Origin: Imhoffiella fuscus
GTDB lineage: Bacteria > Pseudomonadota > Gammaproteobacteria > Chromatiales > Chromatiaceae
DNA length: 64,000 nucleotides
Direction: 5' to 3'
Assembly: GCF_042682685.1 (NCBI RefSeq)
Contig: NZ_JBHUHX010000051.1
Span: 62,001 to 126,000 of the forward strand
Under the pieces are notes generated by a model that had not been told where the DNA came from, did no database searches, and saw only the letters and a list, made by a program, of their open reading frames with translations. The translations under genes and the position numbers were made by a program. Positions 25,430-34,065 of the stretch are shown piece by piece (position 1 is the stretch's first letter; each line of letters opens with the position of its first letter).

Positions 25430-26826
25430 CCACCGCGACGCTCTTCCTGCTCCTGTTCGGCTGCATGCTGCTCGGCGTGCCGGTCGCCATCGCCCTCGGG
25501 TTCTCCAGCATCGTCACTATTCTGCTGTTCTCGAACGACTCGCTGGCCTCGATCACGCTCAAGCTGTTCGAATCGCTGTCCGGCCACTACACCCTGCTGG
25601 CGATCCCCTTCTTCATCCTGTCCTCGGCCTTCCTCTCGACCGGGGGCGTAGCCAAGCGGCTGATCCGCTTCGCCACATCCGTGGTCGGCCACATCCGTGG
25701 CGGACTCGCAATGGCCTCGGTACTCGCCTGCATGCTGTTCGCGGCGGTCTCCGGATCCTCGCCGGCAACCGTTGCCGCCATCGGATCCATCGTGATCGTG
25801 GGCATGGTGCGCTCCGGCTATCCCAAGGAGTTCGCTGCAGGCGTCATCACCAACGCCGGAACCCTGGGCATCCTCATCCCGCCATCGATCGTCATGCTGG
25901 TCTATGCGGCGGCGACCGAGGTCTCGGCGGCACGGATGTTCATGGCCGGATTCGTCCCCGGAATGCTGATGGGCCTGCTCCTGATGCTGGCCATCTATAT
26001 CGTCGCACGCTTCAAGAAACTGCCCTCGCAACCCTGGCCCGGACTGCGCGAGATCCTCGGCTCGGGCTTCAGCGCCTCGGGCGGCATCCTGCTGATCGTC
26101 ATCGTGCTCGGCTCCATCTACGGCGGCGTCGCCAGCCCGACCGAAGCGGCTGCGGTCTCGGCGGTCTATGCCTTCCTGGTCGCCGTCATCGGCTATCGCG
26201 ACATGGGTCCGCTCAAGACGATCCCCTGGCGCGAACAGGGCGAGGGATTCGGCCATCTGATCGTGCGCAATACCTGGCAGGTGCTGTTGGCACTCCCTCA
26301 GAGCTTCGCCCACCCGGAGGTCCGCAAGGTGGTGCTAGACGCCGCCAAGGTCTCCATCATGCTGCTCTTCATCATCGCCAACGCGATGCTGTTCGCGCAC
26401 GTGCTGACCACCGAGCGCATCCCGCACCAGATCGCCGAGACCATCGTCGAATGGGGACTTTCGCCCTGGATGTTCCTCATCGTGGTCAACCTGCTGCTGC
26501 TCATGGCCGGCAACTTCATGGAACCCTCGGCGATCCTGCTGATCATGGCGCCGATCCTCTTCCCCATCGCCACGCACCTGGGGATTGATCCCATCCATCT
26601 CGGCATCATCATGGTCGTGAATATGGAGATCGGCATGCTGACGCCACCGGTCGGGCTCAATCTGTTCGTCACGGCAGGCATCACGGGAGAGAGTATCGGC
26701 TGGGTCATCAAGGCGGTTCTGCCCTGGATGCTCCTGCTGCTCGGCTTCCTCATGCTGATCACCTACGTCCCGCAAATTTCGCTGTTCCTGCCGGAATATA
26801 TCGATAAATTGCAGGGTTATAACTGA
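25426..26826 (+). CDS. dctM: TRAP transporter large membrane subunit DctM
   Basis: The 466-residue protein is the large transport subunit, which drives dicarboxylate import with the sodium or proton gradient. About 12 hydrophobic segments, 'GVPVAIALGFSS', 'SGSSPATVAAIGSI', 'GTLGILIPPSI' and 'EIGMLTPPVGLNLF' are typical of the family. It is about 40 residues longer than usual because of an inserted hydrophilic loop near residues 255-295 ('YRDMGPLKTIPWREQGEGF' and after). The insertion also occurs in some DctM proteins and is probably cytoplasmic. Confidence 0.95.
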   Translation: MTTATLFLLLFGCMLLGVPVAIALGFSSIVTILLFSNDSLASITLKLFESLSGHYTLLAIPFFILSSAFLSTGGVAKRLIRFATSVVGHIRGGLAMASVLACMLFAAVSGSSPATVAAIGSIVIVGMVRSGYPKEFAAGVITNAGTLGILIPPSIVMLVYAAATEVSAARMFMAGFVPGMLMGLLLMLAIYIVARFKKLPSQPWPGLREILGSGFSASGGILLIVIVLGSIYGGVASPTEAAAVSAVYAFLVAVIGYRDMGPLKTIPWREQGEGFGHLIVRNTWQVLLALPQSFAHPEVRKVVLDAAKVSIMLLFIIANAMLFAHVLTTERIPHQIAETIVEWGLSPWMFLIVVNLLLLMAGNFMEPSAILLIMAPILFPIATHLGIDPIHLGIIMVVNMEIGMLTPPVGLNLFVTAGITGESIGWVIKAVLPWMLLLLGFLMLITYVPQISLFLPEYIDKLQGYN

Positions 26827-26855
26827 TCGCTGGGTTAGACATAGGATCGATACGC

Positions 26856-27347
26856 ATGCTGCCGAACTACACGCACATCCTGTACGCGACGGACATCGGG
26901 CGCTATACCCGCCCGGTGTTCCGCAACGCCGTCGCGCTGGCCGAGAAGACCGGTGCGCGCATCACCATGCTGCACGTCGTCGAACCGTTGGGGAATACGG
27001 GACGCGCCGTGATCGGCGCCTATCTGCCGGACGTGGACGTCCATGCGATCGAGCGCGACGCACTGAAGGAGGTTTTGGCGACCATGCACAAGCGTCTAGC
27101 CAAATTCTGCGCCGAGGAACTCAGCGCCAACAAGCTCGAATCGGACATCGTCGAGGCATTGGAGGTCGCGACCGGCCTGCCGTCAGAGGAGATCATCCGA
27201 ACCGCCGAGAGCCGGCACGCCGACCTCATCGTCATGGGCAGCTGTACCCACTCGCTCCTCGGACATGCCGCGATCGGCTCCACCGCCCGCAAGGTCCTGC
27301 AGCACAGCCACATCCCCGTGCTGCTGGTGCCGAATCTGACGCATTGA
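26856..27347 (+). CDS. Universal stress protein, TRAP-linked
   Basis: The 163-residue protein is a UspA-family nucleotide-binding protein with the ATP-binding signature 'GSCTHSLLGHAAIGSTARKVL' (G-x2-G-x9-G-S/T form) and the N-terminal 'HILYATDIG'. It starts 30 bases after dctM on the same strand and is probably co-transcribed. In Halomonas the analogous TeaD protein follows the TeaABC TRAP transporter and modulates its activity, so a regulatory role on DctPQM is reasonable by analogy. It differs clearly from the second Usp at 57832. Confidence 0.9.
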   Translation: MLPNYTHILYATDIGRYTRPVFRNAVALAEKTGARITMLHVVEPLGNTGRAVIGAYLPDVDVHAIERDALKEVLATMHKRLAKFCAEELSANKLESDIVEALEVATGLPSEEIIRTAESRHADLIVMGSCTHSLLGHAAIGSTARKVLQHSHIPVLLVPNLTH

Positions 27348-27371
27348 GCCGAGCAAAAGAATGATGAAACA

Positions 27372-27389
27372 CAGGGCGGAAACGCCCTG
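27372..27389 (+). terminator. Hairpin after the TRAP-usp genes
   Basis: CAGGGCG/CGCCCTG with a GAAA tetraloop lies 25 bases after the usp stop. It has the stem-loop of a terminator without a T-run. It lies between this gene and the convergent serS. Confidence 0.55.
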
Positions 27390-27516
27390 CTCGCCTCACT
27401 CAGGGTGACGCCACCCACAAGCCCTCGAAACACAGCCCGCGCCTTGGGCAGCGGGCCTCCTTCCTCGTCTTCCGCACGCCCTCCGCGAGGGCGCGCAAGC
27501 GGTCAACGCCGGGGCA

Positions 27517-28794
27517 TCAGGCGCCGAGACGCTCCACCCCACCCATGTAGGGCCGCAACGCCTCAGGGATGAGGACGCTGCCATCGGCCTGCTGGTAGTT
27601 CTCCAGCACGGCAACCAGTGTGCGCCCAACCGCCAAACCCGAGCCATTGAGCGTATGGGCCAGTTCCGGCTTGCCGGTCTCGGGATTGCGCCAGCGCGCC
27701 TGTAGACGACGCGCCTGGAAGTCGCCGAAGTTGCTGCAGGAGGAGATCTCGCGATAGGTCTGCTGCCCCGGCAGCCAGACCTCCAGGTCGTAGGTCTTGC
27801 GCGAGGAGAACCCGAGGTCGCCGGTGCAGAGCGTCACGACCCGGTAGGCCAGACCCAGCTTCTGCAGGATCGTCTCGGCATGCCCGGTGAGCGCCTCCAG
27901 CGCCTGCATGGACTCCTCGGGGCGCACGACCTGGACCAGCTCCACCTTCTCGAACTGGTGCTGACGGATCATGCCGCGGGTGTCCTTCCCGTAGGATCCG
28001 GCCTCACTGCGGAAACAGGGCGTATGGGCGACGAACCTGCGCGGCATGTCGCCGGCTTCCAGGATGCAGTCGCGGACCAGATTGGTCACCGGCACCTCGG
28101 CGGTCGGGATCAGATAGAGATCGCGCTCGCCGGGCACCTTGAACAGATCGGCCTCGAACTTGGGCAACTGACCCGTTCCCTGAAGGCTGTCCGCGTTGAC
28201 CAGATAGGGAACATAGGTCTCGGTGTAACCGTGCTCGGTGGTGTGAGTGTCGAGCATGAACTGGATCAGGGCGCGATGCAGCCGGGCCATGGGGCCGGAG
28301 AGCACCATGAAACGCGACCCAGTCACCTTGGCGGCCAGGTCGAAGTCCATCCAGCCGTTGACGGCGCCGATGTCGACATGATCCTTGGGGGTGAAGTCGA
28401 ATGCAGGCGGCTCGCCCCAGCGGCGCTCCTCGCGGTTGGCCGACTCGTCGCGCCCATCTGGGACGCTGGCGTCGGGCAGGTTGGGCAGCCCCAGGCTGAT
28501 GGCGCTCACCTCCTGCTGGATCTCGGCGAGGCGCGCATCGGCAGCCTTGAGCCGATCGCCCAGATCCGAGACCTCGGCCAGCAGAGGCTGAATGTCCTCG
28601 CCTGCGGCCTTGGCCTTGCCGATCGCCTTGGAGCGCGTGTTGCGCTGATTTTGCAAATCCTGGACCTGAACCTGTAGATCCTTGCGCTCGGATTCGAGCG
28701 ATTCGAAGCGGGATGTGTCGAAGGCGAAGCCGCGACGGGCAAGCTGTTGCGCAACCAATTCGAGGTCGGTACGCAGCAAACGTGGGTCTAACAT
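27517..28794 (-). CDS. serS: Seryl-tRNA synthetase
   Basis: The 425-residue class II synthetase charges tRNA-Ser (and tRNA-Sec where present). The N-terminal coiled-coil tRNA-binding arm (about 30-105) precedes the catalytic core with 'FRSEAGSYGKDTRGMIRQHQ' (motif 2) and 'NGSGLAVGRTLVAVLENYQQ' (motif 3). Length and start ('MLDPRLLRTDLELVAQQLARR') are standard. It is convergent with the TRAP-usp genes. Confidence 0.98.
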   Translation of the reverse strand: MLDPRLLRTDLELVAQQLARRGFAFDTSRFESLESERKDLQVQVQDLQNQRNTRSKAIGKAKAAGEDIQPLLAEVSDLGDRLKAADARLAEIQQEVSAISLGLPNLPDASVPDGRDESANREERRWGEPPAFDFTPKDHVDIGAVNGWMDFDLAAKVTGSRFMVLSGPMARLHRALIQFMLDTHTTEHGYTETYVPYLVNADSLQGTGQLPKFEADLFKVPGERDLYLIPTAEVPVTNLVRDCILEAGDMPRRFVAHTPCFRSEAGSYGKDTRGMIRQHQFEKVELVQVVRPEESMQALEALTGHAETILQKLGLAYRVVTLCTGDLGFSSRKTYDLEVWLPGQQTYREISSCSNFGDFQARRLQARWRNPETGKPELAHTLNGSGLAVGRTLVAVLENYQQADGSVLIPEALRPYMGGVERLGA

Positions 28795-28851
28795 GATCGA
28801 TTCCTTAGAAAGATGCAGATATCTATCGCACGACGAGAATCTGCGCCCCGA

Positions 28852-29448
28852 TCAGGACGCGTCGGGGCGCGGCTTGATGAAGGCGACCGAAAAATCCCCG
28901 GACAGATACCCCTCGCGGATCTCCACCTCGGCCTCCATGTCGAGCCCGAGACGCTTGATCTCACGCGGTAGATACAGGTTGTAGATGGGCGAGGTATTCC
29001 AGCCCTTCAGCAGATTGAACAGAAAACCGTGCGTGCTGGCCTCGTAGCATTTGCGGATGAACGCCTCGGTCTCCTCGCGCGTCAGGGTGTTCATGGCGCC
29101 GCTGCAGAGGTAGTAGTCGGCCGACGGCAACCGATCTCCGATGATGTCGCAGACGCGAATCTCGCAGCCGGTGCGCTTGCGCGCCGCTTGCACCATCGGC
29201 TCCATCACATCCAGGCCGATGTAGCGCTCGGGCCGCTCGCCATGACGGTCGAGATAGCAGTAGAGATCGCCGAACCCGCATCCGGCATCGACCAGCGTCA
29301 GATCGGAGAGATCGTCCGGCAGCAGCGAGCGCAGGACCCGAAAGCGGACCTCCTGCGACTCGGTGGAATTCCAATGCACGCCCTCGGCGGTCTCGCCGTG
29401 GGCGATCAGGGCGCTACGATAGAAGGCCTCGTTGTCGACTCGGGGCAT
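28852..29448 (-). CDS. Class I SAM-dependent methyltransferase
   Basis: The 198-residue protein has the Rossmann methyltransferase motif 'LTLVDAGCGFGDLYCYL' near residue 50, then 'YIGLDVMEPMV' and 'YLCSGAMNTL'. No membrane segment is visible. The methyl acceptor cannot be inferred. The ATG at 29448 follows GAAGGACG. It starts 14 bases after the endonuclease gene, so the two are probably co-transcribed with the GlgC-like gene upstream. Confidence 0.85.
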   Translation of the reverse strand: MPRVDNEAFYRSALIAHGETAEGVHWNSTESQEVRFRVLRSLLPDDLSDLTLVDAGCGFGDLYCYLDRHGERPERYIGLDVMEPMVQAARKRTGCEIRVCDIIGDRLPSADYYLCSGAMNTLTREETEAFIRKCYEASTHGFLFNLLKGWNTSPIYNLYLPREIKRLGLDMEAEVEIREGYLSGDFSVAFIKPRPDAS

Positions 29449-29462
29449 GGATCGTCCTTCGT

Positions 29463-30203
29463 TCAATCGCCTTGCGTTAAGGGAAACGCGTCCAAACCGG
29501 CGGGGCAGTCTGGACGCAGCGAGCAGGCCGAACAGCGGGGGCGACTCCGGCACGCCTCCTTGGCATGACGCACGAGGAGCGCATGGTACTCCTTGAGCAC
29601 CGAGACGTCAGGACCGAGCACGGCCTCGAAGGCGGCCCGAACCCCTTCGTATCCCTCGTCGCCCGCGAGCTGGCCCAGCCGCGAGAACAGACGCCTGGTA
29701 TAGGCGTCGACCACGAAGACCGGCCGATCGAAGGCGTAGAGCAGCATGTCGTCTGCGGTCTCCGGGCCGATTCCCTTCACGGCCAGGAGCTGGGCGCGCA
29801 GGGTGTCCGTCGCGATCCGACTCAGGGCGTCGAGGCCGCCGGAGGCGACATAGAAATCGCAGAAGTCGCGTAACCGTCGGGCCTTGAGATTGAAATAGCC
29901 CGCCGGACGCACTGCGTCCGCCAGTGTCTCCGCATCGAGCGCCAGGATCGCCTCCGCGCTCAGATCGATGCGTTCAGCCAGACGCTCCAAGGCCCGCTCG
30001 ACGTTGGTCCAGGCGGTATTCTGGGTGAGCACCGCGCCGACCATGACCTCGAAGGGCGTATCGGCCGGCCACCAACCTTGCCGACCGTAGACCGCGAGCA
30101 GGTTCGAGTAGACGGCATGCACCAGATTCGGGTCGAGCCTAACCTCGCCGCCCGAGCCAAGAACGCCCCGCCCCGATCGACTGCGGCTAATCCCACACCC
30201 CAC
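29463..30203 (-). CDS. Endonuclease III-family DNA glycosylase (MagIII-like)
   Basis: A 246-residue HhH-GPD protein with a C-terminal 4Fe-4S loop (C-x5-C-x2-C-x5-C). The helix-hairpin-helix reads 'VKGIGPETADDML', and the catalytic Asp is in 'VFVVDAYTRR'. The Lys that gives endonuclease III its lyase activity (usual GxGxKTA) is replaced by Glu, so it is probably a monofunctional glycosylase; relatives such as MagIII remove alkylated bases. The start at 30203 overlaps the GlgC-like gene by 17 bases; a GTG about 25 residues downstream is an alternative. Confidence 0.85.
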   Translation of the reverse strand: MGCGISRSRSGRGVLGSGGEVRLDPNLVHAVYSNLLAVYGRQGWWPADTPFEVMVGAVLTQNTAWTNVERALERLAERIDLSAEAILALDAETLADAVRPAGYFNLKARRLRDFCDFYVASGGLDALSRIATDTLRAQLLAVKGIGPETADDMLLYAFDRPVFVVDAYTRRLFSRLGQLAGDEGYEGVRAAFEAVLGPDVSVLKEYHALLVRHAKEACRSRPRCSACSLRPDCPAGLDAFPLTQGD

Positions 30204-31419
30204 GCGTCACGACCACGATCCCTTCCTCGGACAGGGTGAAACGCTCGCGATCCAGCTTTGGATCGAATCCGATCTGTTCGCGCGGCGGGATCACAACATC
30301 CTTTTCGACGATACAGCGATTCAGATGGGCGCCCTCTCCGACCTGAACGCCGTCGAAGAGGATGGATGCCTCGACGATCGCGCCATCCTTGACCTGAACG
30401 CAGGGATGCAGGATGGAGTGATTCACCCCACCACCGCTGATGACGGTTCCGGCCGCCAGCATCGAGTTGACGAAGACGCCCTCGGTTCCCGTCACCGGCC
30501 CCGGAACCGTCCGTGCCGGAGGATACTGGCCCTGATAGGTATGGATGTTCCAGTCGGCCTGATAGAGATCGATCGGCGGCTCGGCGCGCAGCAACTGCAT
30601 GTTCGCCCGGTAATAGGCGTCGACGGTCGCGAGATCGCACCAGTAGCGATCCGGCGTCACGCGCCCCCTGGGCTGACCGAAGCGGTAGCCGAGCACCGAC
30701 TGCTCGGAGACCAAAGGGGCGACGATATCCAGCGCCAGATCCTGGTCGGGACGCGCTCCGACCTCGATGCGATCGAGCTCTTGGAGCAGGAAGTCCTTGT
30801 CGAAGAGATAGACCCCCATGGTCTCGAAATGCTCTGCGTCTTCCGTAGCCGAGCCATCGCGCTCATCCTGTCCCTGATGCGTTGGAGGGAGAATGTCGGT
30901 GATCCGCTCGTGCGCGTCGAGCGTCAGACGCGCCTGGGTGCTGGATCCGACTCCCGGCACGGCACGCATCGCAACCGTGATGCGCGCCTGGTTCTCGACA
31001 TGCGCCCGCACCAGCTCGGCGTAATCCATCCGGTAGATGGCACCACCATCGACGATCAGCACCCGGCTAGCCCGATTGCGCTCGATCAGATAGCGATTTT
31101 GGCGGATCGCATCGAAGGGGCCGGCATACCATTCCTGCGCGCGGCGCATCTGAGGGGGAACCGCCGTGATGAATTCGCCCAGCTCAGGATTGAAGATGGA
31201 CCAGGCATCGCGCAGATGTTTGTGCAGCGAGTGGCTCTTGTACTGCGTGAGCACCAGCACCTGCCGCAACCCGGAATGCAGACAGTTGGCGAGCGTGAAG
31301 TCGATGACGCGATACTTGCCACCGAAGGGCACCGCCGCCTTAGTGCGGTGGAGCGTCAGCGGCTCTGGACCAACGCCACGGTCGATGGCGAGAACGAAGA
31401 TCAGTGTATCGGCGGACAT
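30187..31419 (-). CDS. GlgC-like protein with degenerate active site
   Basis: The 410-residue protein aligns end to end with glucose-1-phosphate adenylyltransferase (ADP-glucose synthesis for glycogen), including 'AVPFGGKYRVIDF', 'YWCDLATVDAYYRANM' with D262, and the C-terminal beta-helix 'GTVISGGGV'. Key motifs are altered. The nucleotide loop LAGGRGxRL is 'LAIDRGVGP' (10-18). WYxGTADA is 'WYAGPFDA' (97-104). AGDHIY, which supplies the catalytic Asp, is 'DGGAIY' (124-129), with Gly at the Asp position. The sugar-phosphate FxEKP is 'ITDILPP' (173-179). The frame is intact. It is probably not catalytic and may be a regulatory subunit of a real GlgC elsewhere. ATG 31419 is preferred to TTG 31455. 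Confidence 0.85.
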   Translation of the reverse strand: MSADTLIFVLAIDRGVGPEPLTLHRTKAAVPFGGKYRVIDFTLANCLHSGLRQVLVLTQYKSHSLHKHLRDAWSIFNPELGEFITAVPPQMRRAQEWYAGPFDAIRQNRYLIERNRASRVLIVDGGAIYRMDYAELVRAHVENQARITVAMRAVPGVGSSTQARLTLDAHERITDILPPTHQGQDERDGSATEDAEHFETMGVYLFDKDFLLQELDRIEVGARPDQDLALDIVAPLVSEQSVLGYRFGQPRGRVTPDRYWCDLATVDAYYRANMQLLRAEPPIDLYQADWNIHTYQGQYPPARTVPGPVTGTEGVFVNSMLAAGTVISGGGVNHSILHPCVQVKDGAIVEASILFDGVQVGEGAHLNRCIVEKDVVIPPREQIGFDPKLDRERFTLSEEGIVVVTRGVWD

Positions 31420-31514
31420 GAGTTTTCGTCGGATAGGGCTGGACGGTTGAGCCAAGCATCACAGTCTAGCGGGGAGGTGCGCCCCAAGACCAGCGCTGCG
31501 GTCAGACGGACCGC

Positions 31515-32276
31515 TCAAATCTGGGCATTGATGAGGCGTTTCATGTCTCGCACGGCGCTATCGAGCCCGGAGAAGACAGCACGCGCGATGATCGAGTGGC
31601 CGATGTTGAGTTCACGCACACCCTCGATGGCGGCAATCGCCTTGACGTTGTGATAGTCGAGCCCGTGACCGGCGTTGACCTGCAGCCCTAGAGAGCGCCC
31701 CCGCTCCACCGCCTGGCGGATTCGCTCCAACTCGGCGGCGCGTGCCTCCGGGGTATCGGCGTCCGCATAGTGTCCGGTATGGATCTCGATCACGGGCGCG
31801 CCGACCGCATGGGCGGCCTCCAACTGGGCCGGGGTGGCGTCGATGAAGAGCGATACCCGCACCCCGGCCTCGGCAAGCCGCGCGCAGAAATCAGTCAGGT
31901 AGGGCTGATTCCCGGCCACGTCCAGACCGCCCTCGGTCGTCAATTCCTCGCGCCGCTCGGGAACCAGGCAGCAGTCCGAGGGACGCAAACGGCAGGCGAT
32001 ATCGCCCATCTCGACGGTCGCCGCCATTTCGAGGTTCATACGGGTCTGCAGAATGCCGCGCAGCAGTTCCACATCGCGATCCTGGATGTGGCGACGATCT
32101 TCGCGCAGATGCAGGGTGATCGCATCGGCACCCGCCTGCTCGGCGACCAACGCCGCCTGGATCGGCTCCGGATAGCGCGTTCCTCGCGCCTGACGCAGGG
32201 TCGCGACATGATCGATATTGACGCCGAGCAGAACTTCGCCCGACTTGGCGGACAACGCGATGTGATCGGATGGCAT
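31515..32276 (-). CDS. pdxJ: Pyridoxine 5'-phosphate synthase
   Basis: The 253-residue TIM-barrel enzyme condenses 1-deoxyxylulose 5-phosphate with aminoacetone phosphate to make pyridoxine phosphate. 'LLGVNIDHVATLRQARGT' at the start, 'DAITLHLREDRRHIQDRDV' and 'NAGHGLDYHNV' are diagnostic. The ATG at 32276 adds about 14 residues before the conserved start. It follows recO on the same strand by 70 bases, the usual recO-pdxJ order. Confidence 0.97.
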   Translation of the reverse strand: MPSDHIALSAKSGEVLLGVNIDHVATLRQARGTRYPEPIQAALVAEQAGADAITLHLREDRRHIQDRDVELLRGILQTRMNLEMAATVEMGDIACRLRPSDCCLVPERREELTTEGGLDVAGNQPYLTDFCARLAEAGVRVSLFIDATPAQLEAAHAVGAPVIEIHTGHYADADTPEARAAELERIRQAVERGRSLGLQVNAGHGLDYHNVKAIAAIEGVRELNIGHSIIARAVFSGLDSAVRDMKRLINAQI

Positions 32277-32346
32277 GAGATCCGAGGGCCTCCTGAAGAT
32301 AGATGGGCGATCAGCTGTCAGCTGAGTATGAAAACGGAACCGAACA

Positions 32347-33096
32347 TCAGCCGCCGAGTCCTGCGCGTGACTTGGAACCGTGCCATTGGAGATAGAGTTC
32401 TCGGCTTCTGAGCGGACGATCGCCGAGATGCGGGGCCAGTATGCGCCGCAGCAACGCGCGGGCCTCGCGCCTCGGCGCATCTTCGAGCGGCTCTCCGCGC
32501 GCCAGCGCGATCAGGGTCCGACCCGAGACCAGCGGTCCGTCGCTGTCCGACTCGACCCGACGCACGCCCTCTTCCAACTCGACCAGATACCAGGCATCGG
32601 CTATCACGGCGTCGCCAGCCATCTCCCGATCCAGAATCAGGCCATATCCGAGTTCTCGAAGCAGGTCGAGCTCGAAACGTCTCAGCAGGGTCTCCAAATC
32701 GAACCCGCCGGCCAAATCGAGAAGCGCGCCCCGGTAGGCATCGAAGAGCCGGTCATGCGGATCGTACCGACCGAGCAGGCGTATCAGCAGTTCGTTGAGA
32801 TAGAAGGCGGCCAATAGCGCCTCGCCCGTCAGCGGCAACGGAGGTCCATCCGGCTCGACGCGGGTCAGGGTCCGCACCTCGCCGCGTCCGGTCGCGTCGA
32901 GCCAGAGCGGCTGAAACGGCTGCAGCAAGACGCTCGCCGGATTGCGTGGGCGCCGCGCACCCTTGCAGACGGCAGGAAAGCGTCCACGACCCTCGACAAA
33001 GAGATCGACCAGCAGGCTCGTGTTGCTGTAATCGCGCCGATGCAGCACGAAGGCGGGCGAAAGCCCGCCCTGAAAGGTTGCGGGACATCCGCTCAT
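32347..33096 (-). CDS. recO: DNA repair protein RecO
   Basis: This 249-residue protein is RecO, which loads RecA on SSB-coated gaps with RecR. 'AFVLHRRDYSNTSLLVDLF' (OB-fold start), 'KGARRP', and 'AFYLNELLIRLLGRYDPH' are characteristic, followed by the C-terminal helical domain. No zinc cysteines are present, as in E. coli. ATG 33096 is chosen over a TTG six codons upstream. It lies in the conserved rnc-era-recO-pdxJ cluster. Confidence 0.95.
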   Translation of the reverse strand: MSGCPATFQGGLSPAFVLHRRDYSNTSLLVDLFVEGRGRFPAVCKGARRPRNPASVLLQPFQPLWLDATGRGEVRTLTRVEPDGPPLPLTGEALLAAFYLNELLIRLLGRYDPHDRLFDAYRGALLDLAGGFDLETLLRRFELDLLRELGYGLILDREMAGDAVIADAWYLVELEEGVRRVESDSDGPLVSGRTLIALARGEPLEDAPRREARALLRRILAPHLGDRPLRSRELYLQWHGSKSRAGLGG

Positions 33097-33141
33097 GTCG
33101 CCCCGGATGCGCAAGAACCGCGATCTGGCCCAGTGAGTGGC

Positions 33142-34065
33142 TCAGTGATCCTCGTTGCCGCCATAGCCGAGGCTCGCGATGGCGGCCTCGTCGCTCGACC
33201 AGCTCTTCTTGACCTTGACCCAGACATCCAGATGAACCGAGCAATCGAAGAGCTTCTGCATCTCTTGGCGCGCCTGGCTCGCGACCGCCTTCAACGCCTC
33301 GCCCTGTTTGCCGATGATGATGGCCTTCTGGCTCGAACGCTCGACCCAGATCAGTGCATGGATGCGATAACGCCCGTCCTGCTCCTCGAAGCGCTCGATC
33401 TCCACCGTAGTGCGATAGGGAAGCTCCTCGCCATAGCGCTGCATCAGCTGTTCGCGCACCAGTTCGGCGGCGAAGAAACGCTCGGAGCGATCCGTGACCT
33501 GGTCCTCGGGAAACACCGCCGGCGCCTCGGGCAGGGCCTCGACCACCGCCTGCTCCAGGGCCTCGATCTGCTCCCCTCGGCTCGCCGATACGGGAAACAG
33601 GGCCAGAAAGGAGTGACGATCGGAGAGTGTCTGTAGATAGGGCAGCAGAGACGTCTTGTCGGCGACTCGGTCAACCTTATTGATGACGGCGATCACCGGA
33701 ACGCCGGCCTTGACGACCGCCTCCAGTGCCTCGCGGTCCTCATCGGTCCAGCGCAACGCCTCGACGACGAGAAGCGCGAGATCCGTATCGGCGAGACTGG
33801 CCCGCGCGGAGCGATTCAGATACCGATTGAGCGCGCTTCCACCGCGCTGATGAATGCCGGGCGTATCGACGAAGAGGATCTGCCCCTCCGGACGGGTCTT
33901 GATCCCCAGAATGGAATGACGCGTGGTCTGCGCCTTGTGCGAGGTGATCGCCAGCTTTTGACCCAGAATGCGATTCAATAGGGTCGATTTGCCGACATTC
34001 GGACGTCCAACGATGGCAACGTATCCACAACGTCCGACAGCGGGCCCAGTGTTGGATTCAGGCAT
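33142..34065 (-). CDS. era: GTPase Era
   Basis: The 307-residue GTPase acts in 30S ribosome maturation at the 16S rRNA 3' end. G1 'GRPNVGKST' near residue 20, G3 'DTPGIH', G4 'NKVD', and the C-terminal KH domain with 'VERSSQKAIIIGKQGEALK' are all present. Its start overlaps the end of rnc by 8 bases, indicating coupled translation in the rnc-era operon. Confidence 0.98.
   Translation of the reverse strand: MPESNTGPAVGRCGYVAIVGRPNVGKSTLLNRILGQKLAITSHKAQTTRHSILGIKTRPEGQILFVDTPGIHQRGGSALNRYLNRSARASLADTDLALLVVEALRWTDEDREALEAVVKAGVPVIAVINKVDRVADKTSLLPYLQTLSDRHSFLALFPVSASRGEQIEALEQAVVEALPEAPAVFPEDQVTDRSERFFAAELVREQLMQRYGEELPYRTTVEIERFEEQDGRYRIHALIWVERSSQKAIIIGKQGEALKAVASQARQEMQKLFDCSVHLDVWVKVKKSWSSDEAAIASLGYGGNEDH

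Noticed and set aside
29463..31419. GlgC-like gene as a decayed pseudogene
   Set aside because: No frameshift or stop, normal length, conserved structural segments and tight overlap with the next gene indicate a maintained protein, although catalytic motifs are changed.
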